Shown: positions 1-37,368 of the stretch, piece by piece | Numbering within the stretch: position 1 is the first letter of the stretch | Layout: every line of letters starts with the position of its first letter | Source of the DNA: Phymorhynchus buccinoides | Lineage: Eukaryota > Mollusca > Gastropoda > Neogastropoda > Raphitomidae | NCBI GenBank assembly: GCA_017654935.2 | Contig: CM065690.1 | Coordinates: forward strand, 37,366,817-37,430,816 | Reading direction: 5' to 3' | Length of the DNA: 64,000 bases | Translations under genes and position numbers: made by a program | The notes under the pieces: generated by a model | Databases searched by the model: none | What the model was told of the DNA's origin: nothing | What the model saw: the letters and a program-made list of their open reading frames with translations, nothing else

Positions 1-254
1 AAGCAGTTTAAGCCATGAACACACACACACACACACACAGAGCCCTGATATACCATTACGATTAGAAATCATGTGCAGTAAAGCTCATCATCTCTTTCAT
101 GAAGGAAAACAAAGAAGAGATAAAAAGGCCTCTAATTTGGCATTTCAAGCAAAATCAATCACACTAAATCCCCTACCACACACACATACATCCTAAAGCA
201 TAAGAAGTCATGTCAATATGCTGTTTCTTTAACTTAAACATTGCTAACAGACCT

Positions 255-472
255 CAGGGCTCCCAGGGACCCCCATTTGGGGGTCTATGAAGTACTATAA
301 TCCTAAAAGACCCTCTAAAACAATGTGCATGGGGTCCCAGGGATGCACTAGAAAATATCCTTTGAGCATTCGCAATGTCATTGGGACCCTCTATCCCTCC
401 TCTAAGACCCTCTATACTGTAAGTGAAGGAGTCCCTGGGACCCCTTGTTTTGCGGGACGATTGGGAGCCCTG
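255..472. mobile_element. TIR element, CAGGGCTCCCA ends
   Basis: Begins cagggctccc and ends gggagccctg in inverted orientation. 218 bp, no coding capacity. A gacct pair flanks it, but with a one-base ambiguity. Confidence 0.55.
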
Positions 473-704
473 TGACCTGTTGTTTTTTTCAGGCAGATTT
501 CAAGAGGACCAGTATCTCTTTCATGATTGGCTCGACACCCTGCCGCTTAACAGCTCCGTTCAGGCATGACCACAGCAAAACAGCACAGTAGTACACATAT
601 AATACGCAAACACGCATGAACTTGAAACAAGTAGTTTGCATCTGAGATAGAAGGAATCAAGAATGTTGAGTATTACCCAGGTCTTATTGGAAAACAAAAT
701 GTGA

Positions 705-1060
705 GGGTTAAAGGCACTGCTACACTACATACGATCCGATCTCAATACAATGCGATCTTAACATTATTAGGCATGATACACATGAAATTGCCTTGTGTAA
801 ATAAATCTGATAAAATCCTACTAGTTACGTTCACTATATTGTGAAGTCTCCCGTACACGAATCTGATAAAATATCTTATTTTTGTATCGGACATTTGATT
901 TGATTTGTGTATTGCGGTCTACATGAGCATAGTGAACAAAAATAGTAGTTATTTTTAGACAGAGGTATTCCACGTGAATCATGACTCACAGATATCGTCA
1001 CAAATGTATTGACGTCAAATCGTATAAAGTGTGGCGCCGGCTTTACGTGCCAGTGGAACC
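705..1060. mobile_element. TIR element related to 36024-36590
   Basis: Left end after TTAA: ggcactgctacactacatac gatccg. The right end near 1022-1045 carries the inverted counterpart (aaatcgtataaagtgtggc). Internal parts match 36060-36570 (aatcatgattcaca, tgtattgcggtctacatgag). Confidence 0.5.
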
Positions 1061-1218
1061 TGCCCATAAAGATCTAGAAAATCGGCCCCAAAAAGGAGAG
1101 GGGCTTAATAGGGAGGTGGACACTCAGTAGTCCGGATATGAAGAGGAAACAAATTGGTGAATTTTTTTGGGGGTCACATCTTTTATAGGGAAGGCCTTAA
1201 TAGGGAGGTTTCACTGTA
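1060..1218. mobile_element. Fragment of a CAGTGAAACC-type TIR element
   Basis: Ends ttaatagggaggtttcactgta, the same terminus as the complete element at 19631-20036. The other end is not found here. Confidence 0.5.
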
Positions 1219-1395
1219 TCCTTCTTCTTGAATGAAAGCCAGAGTGTACTTTCACAAAAGGAACACAGAAGGTTGATACTACCTTCCGGCTTTCACCAGA
1301 GAAGAATGACAGTACGTTTTGGCATACAGCCCTCACAATATAGCTCAGAATGTATTTTGCACCTTGAAAACTGAAACCTTGTTTTCTTCCTGAAA

Positions 1396-2348
1396 TAGAA
1401 CCTTCATTCCATGTTACTGCTTTGACAAACAATAGAACCTTACTTTCATTCAATGTTACTGCTCTGACAAACAATAGAACCTTACATTCATTCCATGTTA
1501 TTGTTTTGACAAACAATAGAACCTTACTTTCATTCAATGTTACTGCTTTGACAAACAATAGAACCTTACTTTCATTCAATGTTACTGCTCTGACAAACAA
1601 TAGAACCTTACATTCATTCCATGTTATTGTTTTGACAAACAATAGAACCTTACTTTCATTCAATGTTACTGCTTTGACAAACAATAGAACCTTACTTTCA
1701 TTCAATGTTACTGCTCTGACAAACAATAGAACCTTACTTTCATTCAATGTTACTGCTCTGACAAACAATAGAACCTTACTTTCATTCAATGTTACTGCTC
1801 TGACAAACAATAGAACCTTACTTTCATTCCATGTTACTGCTCTGACAAACAATAGAACCTTACTTTCATTCCATGTTACTGCTCTGACAAACAATAGAAC
1901 CTTACTTTCATTCAATGTTACTGCTCTGACAAACAATAGAACCTTACTTTCATTCCATGTTACTGCTCTGACAAAACAATAGAACCTTACTTTCATTCCA
2001 TGCTACTGCTTTTACAAACAGAACCTTACTTTCATTCCATGTTACTGCTCTGACAAACAATAGAACCTTACTTTCATTCTATGTTACTGCTCTGACAAAC
2101 AATAGAACCTTACTTTCATTCCATGTTACTGCTCTGACAAACAACAGAACCTTACTTTCATTCCATGTTACTGCTTTGACAAACAATAGAACCTTACTTT
2201 CATTCAATGTTACTGCTTTGACAAACAATAGAACCTTACTTTCATTCAATGTTACTGCTTTGACAAACAATAGAACCTTACTTTCATTCAATGCTACTGT
2301 TTTACAAACAGAATCTTACTTTCATTCAATGCTACTGCTTTTACAAAC
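1396..2348. repeat. 42-bp minisatellite, ~22 copies
   Basis: Unit built on gacaaacaatagaaccttac plus tttcattcaatgttactgctct. Because 42 is a multiple of 3, both strands carry spurious open frames. Units of a second type (cattcattccatgttattgt) occur with a three-unit spacing near 1485 and 1611. Confidence 0.97.
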
Positions 2349-2839
2349 CACCTTTCGCTTTGTTTCACACTTATTGACAAGAAAATAGACTGTAAATAAA
2401 ACAGCTTGCATAAATTCTACAGTGTTCTTTTTCTCAACTTTGAAAATATTTTGCATGCTTGCTTCAAACTTCAAAGGCTATCTCCTAAGAAATAACTCAT
2501 GATAAAATTTCAGTGTTTGCATCATGTTCTATTCACAATTGTTTGTTTATTTTGGTATAATTATTTTACAGCAAATTGTCTGTGGATAGAAAAATCACCT
2601 GTCCACATCCTCAGCCATACTAAGAAGCTATACACATTTTCGTTTGGTAAGCGGTAGAATAGAAAGAAAAAACAACATACCGGTACATACAGCAAATACA
2701 AAGAAGTTGACTTTATTCGAACAGATCTATGCCATTTCTGTTTATACACAGCACATTCACTGTAACAAAGAAGAGGTGTGTGTGTGTAAGTGTGTGTGTG
2801 TGTTGTGTGTAATTCAGTGTCAAGTCAAGATTTTATTTA

Positions 2840-2892
<53 letters not shown>

Positions 2893-3793
2893 GTCTGTCT
2901 ATGCATCATAGTCTGCACAAACAGTCTTCTCTGCAGATACATTTGCAAAGTGTTCATTTAAAAAAAAAATCAAACTGACATTCAAACATTGACAGAAGCA
3001 ATTTGTTTTTCTTCCAAGCTGTACATAATCACAAACATTTTGACTTATTTAAAACATATGCACACATCCATACTTTACATTTAAGCCAATGGGTACATGA
3101 GCGCAAAATACATTCAATACTGGAAATACCCCATCCATAAACAAAGAGATAAATACTAAGCTATGGCTCAACAGCTGAAAGTTTTTTTGTTTATCTTTAC
3201 AGGACACATCTTATCAAACCCAAGATTTGAGTTGTGCGCTGGCAGAGGGGAGTGGGTGGGATTTGATGGAAGGGGGGGGGGGGGGGGGGGGGGATGATGC
3301 ATTCAAATAGACACAACTCTAAAGCATTCTGGAAGAAGTGAGTTTGAAAACGTTTTTAAGCTTTTCATAATAAAAATCTGTCTGCAGGCAAACAAACATG
3401 CAAAAATACACATACACACACACAACGTAGGGGCTTGTAAAGAGATTGCTATTGCTTTGAATATGTACTGATATATACATAATGCAGGGTTCATCTTTTT
3501 TCTGTGTCAGTTAAATGACAAAGACAGAAGTCAGTCATTATTATCTTACTAGTCAGTAACAGTCATTACTGATCAGCTGAAGTGAGCAATCATCACATTT
3601 CTGTTTTAATTTGTATGTTTTGCTGTAAATGCCCATGGGCTCTAATAAACTCTTGCAACATCTTGCTAATCTTATAATGGTTCCACTTTTACCCAAGATA
3701 GACACGGTGCAAAATAAATTATCTTCATGTTTTCACCATTGCCAACTATGCTGCATTTGGTCGTGTTTATTATTTTCTCCATTTTGGACTGGT
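2349..3793. other. 3' flank without a recognisable gene
   Basis: AT-rich, with (GT)n at 2842-2890 and a 22-G run at 3272-3293. No conserved coding signal seen. Confidence 0.6.
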
Positions 3794-4620
3794 CAGTTCT
3801 AGATGAAAACATGAGCAAGAAAATATTTATGGCTACCAGTACATACTACATGCATTGCATGAACCGGCATGTATCAATCACTGAATACAGCACAAACTCA
3901 GGCTTTTGAACAGAGAATAGATCTTGAAACCAACAATGGTCTCAGTCGTGGTTGAAATTTTATCCTCACACAGGGTCATAGTCAATAACCAAGTTTTGCG
4001 CAAGCTCTCACACAATTCTGCAAATTAGTTACTGCAGATTAGTTGTTACAGGGTTCCCACAGATCTCTCAAAGAAAAATTCAAGGACTTTTCCAGGAACT
4101 AGAATGACTATGCTCCACCGTTTCAAGGACTGCAAACGCTTGTACTTTTAATATGGATAATTTAGCATTTTTTTAAGAGGTAATGATAATATCAAACTAT
4201 TCTAATTATTTGAAACTACAAAACCTGCACACAGTTCTAAATGAAAACATGAGCAAGTATTTATGGCTCCAGTACATACTACATGTCACAATATCAATCA
4301 CTGAATCAAAAGTCAGGCTTTTGAACAGAGAATAATCTTGAAACCAACAATTCTTTGTTTTATCCTATATATATTCATAGCAAAGAGACCAAGTTTTGCG
4401 CAAGCTTCACACAATTCTGAAAATTAGTTACTGCAATTAGTTGTTACAGGGTTCCCACAGATTCTCAAAGAAAAATTCCAGGACTTTTCCAGGAGCCATT
4501 AGGGTAAATTTGCTGTTTTTCCAGCACTTTTCAAGCCCTGGATAAAAGCATTATGCTAAGTTTGATAATAGGAACTATTCTAATTTTTGAAACTAAAAAC
4601 TTGCACACATGGGAACCCTG
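3794..4620. repeat. Tandem duplication, ~438-bp spacing
   Basis: 3794-4231 is repeated as 4232-4620, shown by agttctagatgaaaacatga / agttctaaatgaaaacatga, the tttgcgcaagct block and the cagggttcccacag block. The second copy differs mostly by one- to few-base deletions. Confidence 0.85.
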
Positions 4621-4895
4621 GTTGAAGCATGTTTGGTGCGTCAATTAATTTGCCTACAAAAGTCAATATCAAAAAAACCTTTCGCCGCCTTTCATTCATC
4701 AGCCAAAATATACCATTAAACTTCGAACTTGGTTTTGCTAGCTTGAAAATTGAGAATCTGCAAGCATTGCGAAAATCCTCAGTGACTTTTCCAAGCATTA
4801 GGCCTATCCTTACCTCCAGCACTTTTCAAGCCCTGGAAAAGGCCTTGCTAGATAACCAGGACTTTTCAAGATTACAAGGACTTGTGGGAACCCTG
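4049..4895. mobile_element. CAGGGTTCCCACAG TIR elements
   Basis: Left ends at 4049 and 4447 (cagggttcccacag), right ends at 4620 and 4895 (tgggaaccctg). Internal copies of ccaggacttttccagga and caagccctgga are typical of a hAT-like MITE family also present at 27916-28527. The left ends were multiplied by the tandem duplication. Confidence 0.6.
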
Positions 4896-5263
4896 GTTGA
4901 AGCAGTTTGGTGCGTAAATTAATTTGACTACAAACTTCAATAGGGTTAACTCCTTTTATAAAGACAAAGATCATTACACAACGAAGATGCTTTCATTTGT
5001 GGTGTCTACCCAAACTACAGTTTCAATTCCATCATCAACGCCCAGGATCTTCTCACATAAGGCTTTCCACACCGGTCTTTTCTTCTTGTTCTATTGTCTC
5101 TCAATCCTATTCATATAAAAACAGAGTCCTTCACACAAACTCAAAAGAGGCACACACCCATAGGCCCACTTGCGTTGAACCACAACCCCCACAAAAACTT
5201 TCTCACTTCAACCCAAGGTGAATGGCAAGTACCATGGGTGCTTTGTTGTTGCTTTGCTCAGTT

Positions 5264-5517
5264 TTAGCCCTTTCACCGCCAATGTCGCATTTTTGCACCA
5301 CAATGATTTAACACCCACACCATTAGAACTCTTGAAATCAGGGTCTGTTATTCACTGATATTGTGTTCCTAAGTTTGGGTAGTAAGGCTCGACCCTATTC
5401 TAAATGTGTCACAGAAGAAAAATCCCACGATTTTGCGGACGAAATCTATACTGTAGCCAAGTAAGTTTAATGGAATTTTTTGGCTCAAACAAAGATGGCT
5501 GGCGGTGAAAGGGTTAA
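5264..5517. mobile_element. CCCTTTCACC MITE, copy 1
   Basis: Inverted ends ccctttcaccgcca / tggcggtgaaaggg with TTAA at the right edge. Shares an internal core (caccacaatgatttaacacc, ggtctgttat, ggtaaggctc) with five other copies. Confidence 0.75.
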
Positions 5518-6013
5518 TCCACAACCCCTTCCCCTAATCCTCAACAGTGATGTGTCAAGGATGGAAAATTGACAGAACTAAACTATCCTGAAACAAGAAA
5601 ATAAATTGGGACAAATATGCCCTGGCTCTTGCAGAAATCGATAGGACAAAATGTCCCGACTCTTGTAGACATCAACATGATAAAGTATGGTAGTCACCGA
5701 AGAGCTAAATTTAAATAGCACATTTGCCCAAACAAGGAGGAACAGAATAGGTCATGTTCAGTTTTGATAGAACTAGGTCCTATCACCTGGGCCTCAGGAT
5801 ATCACTGAAACACATTTGATACATGCACCTTGCCCAATATGTTTTTGAACTGTTCACAAATCAATGCCCCATCAACGAACACAAACATGTTATAAGACAT
5901 AAGTGTCAGCAGTTATGTTACTGTATTCACAATAATCTCTCCTCTAAAACAAAAATTGCTTTGCTCTATTGTTCACATTTACATTTATACATAAATGTGC
6001 ACATCACACTATG

Positions 6014-6019
6014 TTTATT
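6014..6019 (-). terminator. Candidate poly(A) signal for the adaptor gene
   Basis: AATAAA on the minus strand about 285 nt past the stop, the nearest canonical hexamer seen. Others occur further out, so the true 3' end may be longer. Confidence 0.3.
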
Positions 6020-6301
6020 TACACACTAATGTCCACCACACACAAACACTCTATACACAAATCCCAGCAGTTCTCACAACAACCAAACGTTTCCTTACTC
6101 TGTCCACATACACATAGAAATACATCAAATCTGCCTTATCACACACGCAAGTTTCTTCAACTCGCACACTAAATCTCAGACATACGCACACACATATTCG
6201 CTCTCTTTTTTGTTTAATTAGGATTTGCTTAAGTTCATTTCAGTCTCTCTCTCTCTGTCTCTCTCTCTCTCTCTCTGTCTGCCTCACTCTCTCATAATAC
6301 A

Positions 6302-32436
<26,135 letters not shown>

Positions 32437-32600
32437 TGTTAGATGACAGACTCTGTGTGCAAGCAAAGACAACCCAACTTCCTGACTCTGAAGCTTGAAG
32501 TTAGGAGAACACGACTAAAATTACACTTTTTGGAAGATGGCGGTGGATCATGTGACTTATGAGGCTCTGACTGGGTTCAAAGAAATGAATGTTGCATGTC
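32437..32600 (-). promoter_or_regulatory. SH3KBP1: 5' UTR/promoter region of the adaptor gene
   Basis: Sequence directly upstream of coding exon 1. It holds aagatggcgg (32534-32543), which matches the YY1-type element common near animal transcription starts, and tcatgtgac (32548-32556), an E-box/M-box-like site. Both read on the plus strand, opposite to the gene. The start site is not visible. Further untranslated exons are possible. Confidence 0.4.
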
Positions 32601-32825
32601 AAATGTGGCCGTGCGACTCTCTCTCTCGCTCTCTGAACCTGATGAAATATAAATATGCTTTGAGGCCCTATGAAAACAGTTAACTGCAAAACAAACCACG
32701 CCTACACACAAAATACATGTATTTTATTCAATGGTAAAATTTTGTAAGGTTGACCGAATTTCAGTCGTTGAAAAAGACCACCATCTAGACCTACATAAAC
32801 ACCAACTATAAAGACACCAGAGATT

Positions 32826-32967
32826 ACATTGAATTCTGATCGCTTCTCGGCCTTTTGGCTAAGACAGTGATTCAGGAACATAATTTTTTGTTTATACCCT
32901 GGTTGGTTTGTTCAGCCCGTCGTACATGGCGAAAGCCGATACGCGACGTTAAACTGAACTTCCATCC
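32826..32967 (+). mobile_element. U2 snRNA-headed retroinsertion with 16-bp flanking repeats
   Basis: The first ~26 nt of U2 snRNA (32839-32864) are joined to a tail ending gcgacgttaaac, shared with other dispersed repeats here. Flanked by identical 16-mers aaagacaccagagatt at 32810-32825 and 32968-32983, read as a target-site duplication. Thirteen bases separate the left repeat from the U2 start. Confidence 0.65.
32839..32864 (+). ncRNA. U2 snRNA 5'-end fragment (not functional)
   Basis: Matches the invariant 5' end of U2 (atcgcttctcggccttttgg and the next six bases). It then diverges: the branch-site recognition region, Sm site and stem-loops are absent. Confidence 0.8.
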
Positions 32968-33009
32968 AAAGACACCAGAGATTTTCATACAGATTTAGCA
33001 TTTATCTGC

Positions 33010-33155
33010 ATTGTTAAAAATTCGTGACTTTACTGGTGTTGCACTGCCTCCGGGCATTGCTTCCAGGATCGTTCCCACCATCTTTATATATACTAATGTC
33101 CTATATGTGTCTGTTCTAGACCGGAGGACGTTAAACAGATTTTCACAAGACACAA
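33010..33155 (+). repeat. Dispersed repeat Y (five copies)
   Basis: gactttactggtgttgcact, gcctccgggcattgcttcca, then gaggacgttaaacagatttt. Other copies at 42083-42225 and 42290-42400 (plus), 56445-56540 and 59185-59335 (minus). The gacgttaaac end is shared with the U2-headed insertion. This looks like the 3' end of a LINE/SINE pair. Confidence 0.6.
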
Positions 33156-33653
33156 CTTACCCCTTACCCCTTGCATGGCGCGGCATCATTCTGAGGGCCC
33201 GATCAGCAGGACCTGGCTGGCTGGGCTATAATAGAAAACAAAAGTTGCTGTCCTCAAGTTTTTCCCACAGGTCACGTTTACTGTCCCGAATTGAACTTCT
33301 TCTAATGTAATGCATCAAGATCAAAAACGGTTCATACCATTAATTAAACCGTTTTCAAGCATGTACCCTAAGTGGTCAACAGATATTAGGCTACATGCCC
33401 CTAGACAACATAGCGGTAAGCGTATATATACATACTCAGGCTAAATAAAGTTGGCCTTTGTACACGTAGCCCTATGCCTAACTATAGTAGGCCTATAGGC
33501 CATGTAGGTGGTGGTAGTTTTGCCAATAAATAGGACTAGACTTGGGTGATACCTTCTTCTTCGCCTTAGGCAGCCAACTTCATGACGCTGAAGATTCTGC
33601 TGCACTTTTTACCTGCACATTGCAATCACCGAAAGTGCAGACACAATGCCTAT

Positions 33654-33830
33654 AGGCCTACCTGGTCGTGAACAATCATCTGCAGCCCCCGTCATCCTGA
33701 CACGTTTGAGACGGTATATGGTGGAGGTGTGCACCTTGAAAACCTTGGCCACCTGTTTGGCGGCCATACCGGCCTGCAGTTGACCAAAGGCCTGATTTTG
33801 CTCTTCCTCACTGAGCCGCGATCGGGGCAT
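33654..33830 (-). pseudogene. Tc1-type transposase N-terminal HTH fragment
   Basis: 59 codons from the ATG at 33830: MPRSRLSEEEQNQAFGQLQA, then GMAAKQVAKVFKVHTSTIYR and a GRP-type hinge. This is the paired-like helix-turn-helix that opens Tc1/mariner transposases, including the basic GRP box after the first helical subdomain. Nothing of the second subdomain or the DDE catalytic domain follows, and the frame ends about 15 codons later. It lies about 1.2 kb upstream of the adaptor gene start, on the same strand. It is most likely a truncated transposon copy. A domesticated DNA-binding exon is less likely. Confidence 0.75.
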
Positions 33831-34229
33831 ATTTCTTTCTTTTGAATCTCAGATATAAGCTTATACGAGGCAAGCCAACGGCCCGGGAAGAGCTTTTCCG
33901 CGAGTTTGGATTATTTCATACATGCTGTCTAAACTTGACGCAATAGATCCCCTTTCTGTGTCAGACTTATCGGAACGATGTGCACGTGCAAAGAAGACAG
34001 AGCAGTCTCTTGTTTGTTTTAATATCAACAGCTTGATTATTGTTGGATTGCACGTGAAACCATAGGCCTATGCTCGGCCAGAGCTGACGAGTTTTCCGGC
34101 AAAGCAAAGGGTGAACATTTGGTTGGTTGAGTGGAGGGTTTACGTCCTCATGGCTGAAAGCTTCATCATTATATATAGGCCTACTGAGCATAGTCCCACC
34201 TGTTATATATAATCACTTGTGATGGTATT

Positions 34230-34525
34230 TATGAAAGTTGGATTCCTGCCGGGTTAATAAATCAAGATCAAGATCAAGATCAAGAATCACAGCCAAGGGG
34301 AAAGAACGGCATTAAACAAATCTATACTTTTTTTGGTTGAGTTCACTCCCGTGATTTTGACAGTGGTCAGTAGCCACATCCCTTGGTACTCTGCTTAAAC
34401 TAATGCTCCTTTCGGTTCCATTCTGTTGCTTCTTCTTCTTCCTACTTCTCTTGGCTGTGATTCTTGATCTTGATCTTGATCTTCATTTATTAACCCGGCA
34501 GGAATCCAACTTTGATAAACACCGG
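34230..34525. repeat. Long foldback with GATCAA repeats in the arms
   Basis: Arms 34230-34297 (ggattcctgccgggttaata, then tcaagatcaagatcaaga) and 34449-34525 (the inverse), separated by a ~150-bp loop. Confidence 0.85.
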
Positions 34526-34591
34526 GGGGGGGAACTTGGGGAGAGCAACTCCAGTTTTTATTAAATAAATAAATAAATTCTATATTACTAG

Positions 34592-35430
34592 TATGGCCCA
34601 GCCAGCCAGGTCCCGCAGAAAACCCCAAACCAGATCGATTCCACCCACCTGGCATTCCGCTTGGATCCGTCACCCCCCCCCCCCTCCCCCCCGGGCACCC
34701 TCTCGCCCCCACCCCTACCCCTCTCTCTGTTTTCCATGCTTTGAATTCCTCTTCGTATATGCTTCACTTCTTACTTTTCTTTTTTGAAACTTGTTTTGTC
34801 CGGATAGGGTGGACTGGTTAAGAAAAAAAGAAAGAAAAAAAAGGCACGTACGTACATAAATACTCTACAAACAAAAATCATTCGTTCGTTCGTTCTGCCC
34901 CCACCCAATGTATGCAGCCCTGAGATGAAAACAAACAAACAACAAACAAACAAACAAACAAAACAAACTCTTTTTGGTAGCGGTCAGTTTTGCGTGTGCA
35001 GTCCTTACTGTGCAACTTAAATATTAGAGTACGCTTTATAAGCTCTTAGCTTGTTGTACTCGAAGTTCATAAATGTATTGCTGCTTTGTTATGATTTTCT
35101 ATTCTTGAATAAATTCTTGTAGAGCAATACAAAAATGGGTTAGTTTATTTTCTTACTGGAAAAAGTGGCGGGAAAAACCAGAGCCAGAGCCAATAGCCCA
35201 TATTTTTTATTTGAAGGGAGGGGATGTGATCATTCAGTTCCCTGTTTTGATTTAAGTTCTCTCCAAGATCACCAGATTCACAAAATGTCAAACCCAATTT
35301 GATAATGATACACAGCAAAAGCCTCCGCCAAGAGATACGCCGCTTTCATGGCGATTTGTTTAAAGCCCAACTAGCCACACAGATGAATGACATAAGCTGA
35401 AAATAGCTGTATTTGAATTAATCTTAAACA
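34592..35430. other. Upstream stretch with no recognised feature
   Basis: Includes a C-run near 34674 and a GTTT-type simple repeat near 34930. gcccagccagccaggtc at 34598 is the inverse of gacctggctggctgggc at 33208. No coding evidence. Confidence 0.5.
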
Positions 35431-35435
35431 AACTA

Positions 35436-35649
35436 GGGGAAGACGGGGTAAAAAGTGCATGGTCGGGTAAGAAGCCCACCCCAATTATCTCATGAAATAA
35501 AGAAAATTTCAGTCAAATTTGCCCATGAGACGAATGCTAGACATTAACGCTCGTCTCATGAGCAAAATGAGACTGAAATTTGCTTCATTTCATGAGATAA
35601 TTGGGGTGGGCTTCTTACCCGCCCATGCGCTTTTTACCCCGTCTTCCCC
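35436..35649. mobile_element. TA-flanked palindromic MITE, copy 1 (214 bp)
   Basis: ggggaagacggggtaaaaag at the left and its inverse at the right, with TA on both sides. Almost the entire length folds back, with a short loop near aatgctagacattaacg. Confidence 0.85.
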
Positions 35650-35861
35650 TAGCTAGTTTCAGTTTAAGATTCAAATAATAATCCAATGTTAAATAAGAAA
35701 TCGAAAGGAATTTTCGGGCCCGAAGTTTCTTTGGGTAGCCTAATAACAGAAAGCTTAGATGCAGTGTCTGCTAATAATACCTTAATTTTGCTTAAAACTC
35801 CACAAATAAGTGTTTACAAACGAACACACGCCAAACAATCAACTTTTTGGGTGGAGGTAAG

Positions 35862-35902
<41 letters not shown>

Positions 35903-35942
<40 letters not shown>
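35903..35942. repeat. 40-G homopolymer next to (GT)n
   Basis: Preceded by a GT tract (35867-35900). Length is likely uncertain in any assembly. Confidence 0.95.
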
Positions 35943-35943
<1 letters not shown>

Positions 35944-36023
35944 AGGTACAAGAACAAAACGTGTAAGACTACACTATACCTGGTAACTGACTTCAGTCAC
36001 CGCCTCAACCAACTAACAAACTT

Positions 36024-36590
36024 AAGGGCCGGCTACACTGCATACGATTCGATTCACTACGATCCGATTTTGACATTTGTGAGGCATGATTGACGTGAAA
36101 TTCTATTGTCCAAAATTAATAAAGCCGATGAAATCATACTAGTTAGGGGAAGATGGGGTAAAAAGCGCATGGGCGGGTAAGAAGCCCACCCCAATTATCT
36201 CATGAAATAAAGAAAATTTCAGTCAAATTTGCCCATGAGACGAATGCTAGACATTAACGCTCGTCTCATGGGCAAAATGAGACTGAAATTTGCTTCATTT
36301 CATGAGATAATTGGGGTGGGCTTTTACCCCGCCCATGTGCTTTTTACCCCGTCTTCCCCTATGTTCGCTTATATTATGTGTAGCCTGCCGTACACGAATC
36401 TGATAAAATATCTTATTTTAGTATCCGCCATTTGATTTGATTCGTGTATTGCGGTCTACATGAGAATAGTGAACGAAAACAGTAGTAATTTTTTTAGACC
36501 GAAGTAGTCCTATTTCACGTGAATCATGATTCACAGACATTGTCACAATCGTATCGTACTGGGGTGAAATCGTATGCAGCGTGGCTGGCC
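36024..36590. mobile_element. TIR element interrupted by the palindromic MITE
   Basis: After TTAA: gggccggctacactgcatac gattcg; right end cgtatgcagcgtggctggcc. Related to 705-1060 and, by its ends, to 53998-54133. Confidence 0.6.
36146..36359. mobile_element. TA-flanked palindromic MITE, copy 2 (214 bp)
   Basis: Same element and orientation as copy 1, same length, a few substitutions, TA-flanked. It sits inside the 36024-36590 element. Confidence 0.85.
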
Positions 36591-37115
36591 CACCAGGTCA
36601 CGTATCAAAATCACGGGTTTCACGTGTTTTCCCTCTGGTACGAAATCTTGTTTTGACCAGGTTTGACTCCCACACAAATGCCCCCAAATTGAAAACAAAA
36701 CATCATTTTAAAGAGCAGCCCCAATTTGAAGTTGGGGGCACTTGTATGTGGGTCACAGCTACCCAGAAAAACACACCAAGGGACTTAATCATGGTGGGTC
36801 AATGTGTCTTTAAACGAGCATCCATTGGCTATCCATGGAGACGCCCACAACTTCATTTACTCAAAGCTGTCGAGCGTGAAGAATGGGGGCTTGATCTCAT
36901 TGTTCTTGAGCAGTCCTGCGATGCATTGATACAACGTTCGATAGTTTGACTAGCGTGAACGCGACCCTTTACAGTCAGCTATTCACCACCACCACCTTTC
37001 GATCCCTTCCACATAGCCTATATTAGTACATACACAAAAATAGGTCACAGAAATATGTACATACTCACAAATGTGCGCACTCGTGCATGCCAGAGCGTGT
37101 GTATGCGCGCGCGCA

Positions 37116-37368
<253 letters not shown>

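Noticed and set aside
1211..2388. Repeat protein frames (TNNRTLLSF-type and its antisense)
   Set aside because: Translation of the 42-bp minisatellite; both strands are open, as expected for a stop-free unit whose length is a multiple of three.
32839..33000. Functional U2 snRNA gene
   Set aside because: Only the first ~26 nt match; branch-site region and Sm site are missing.
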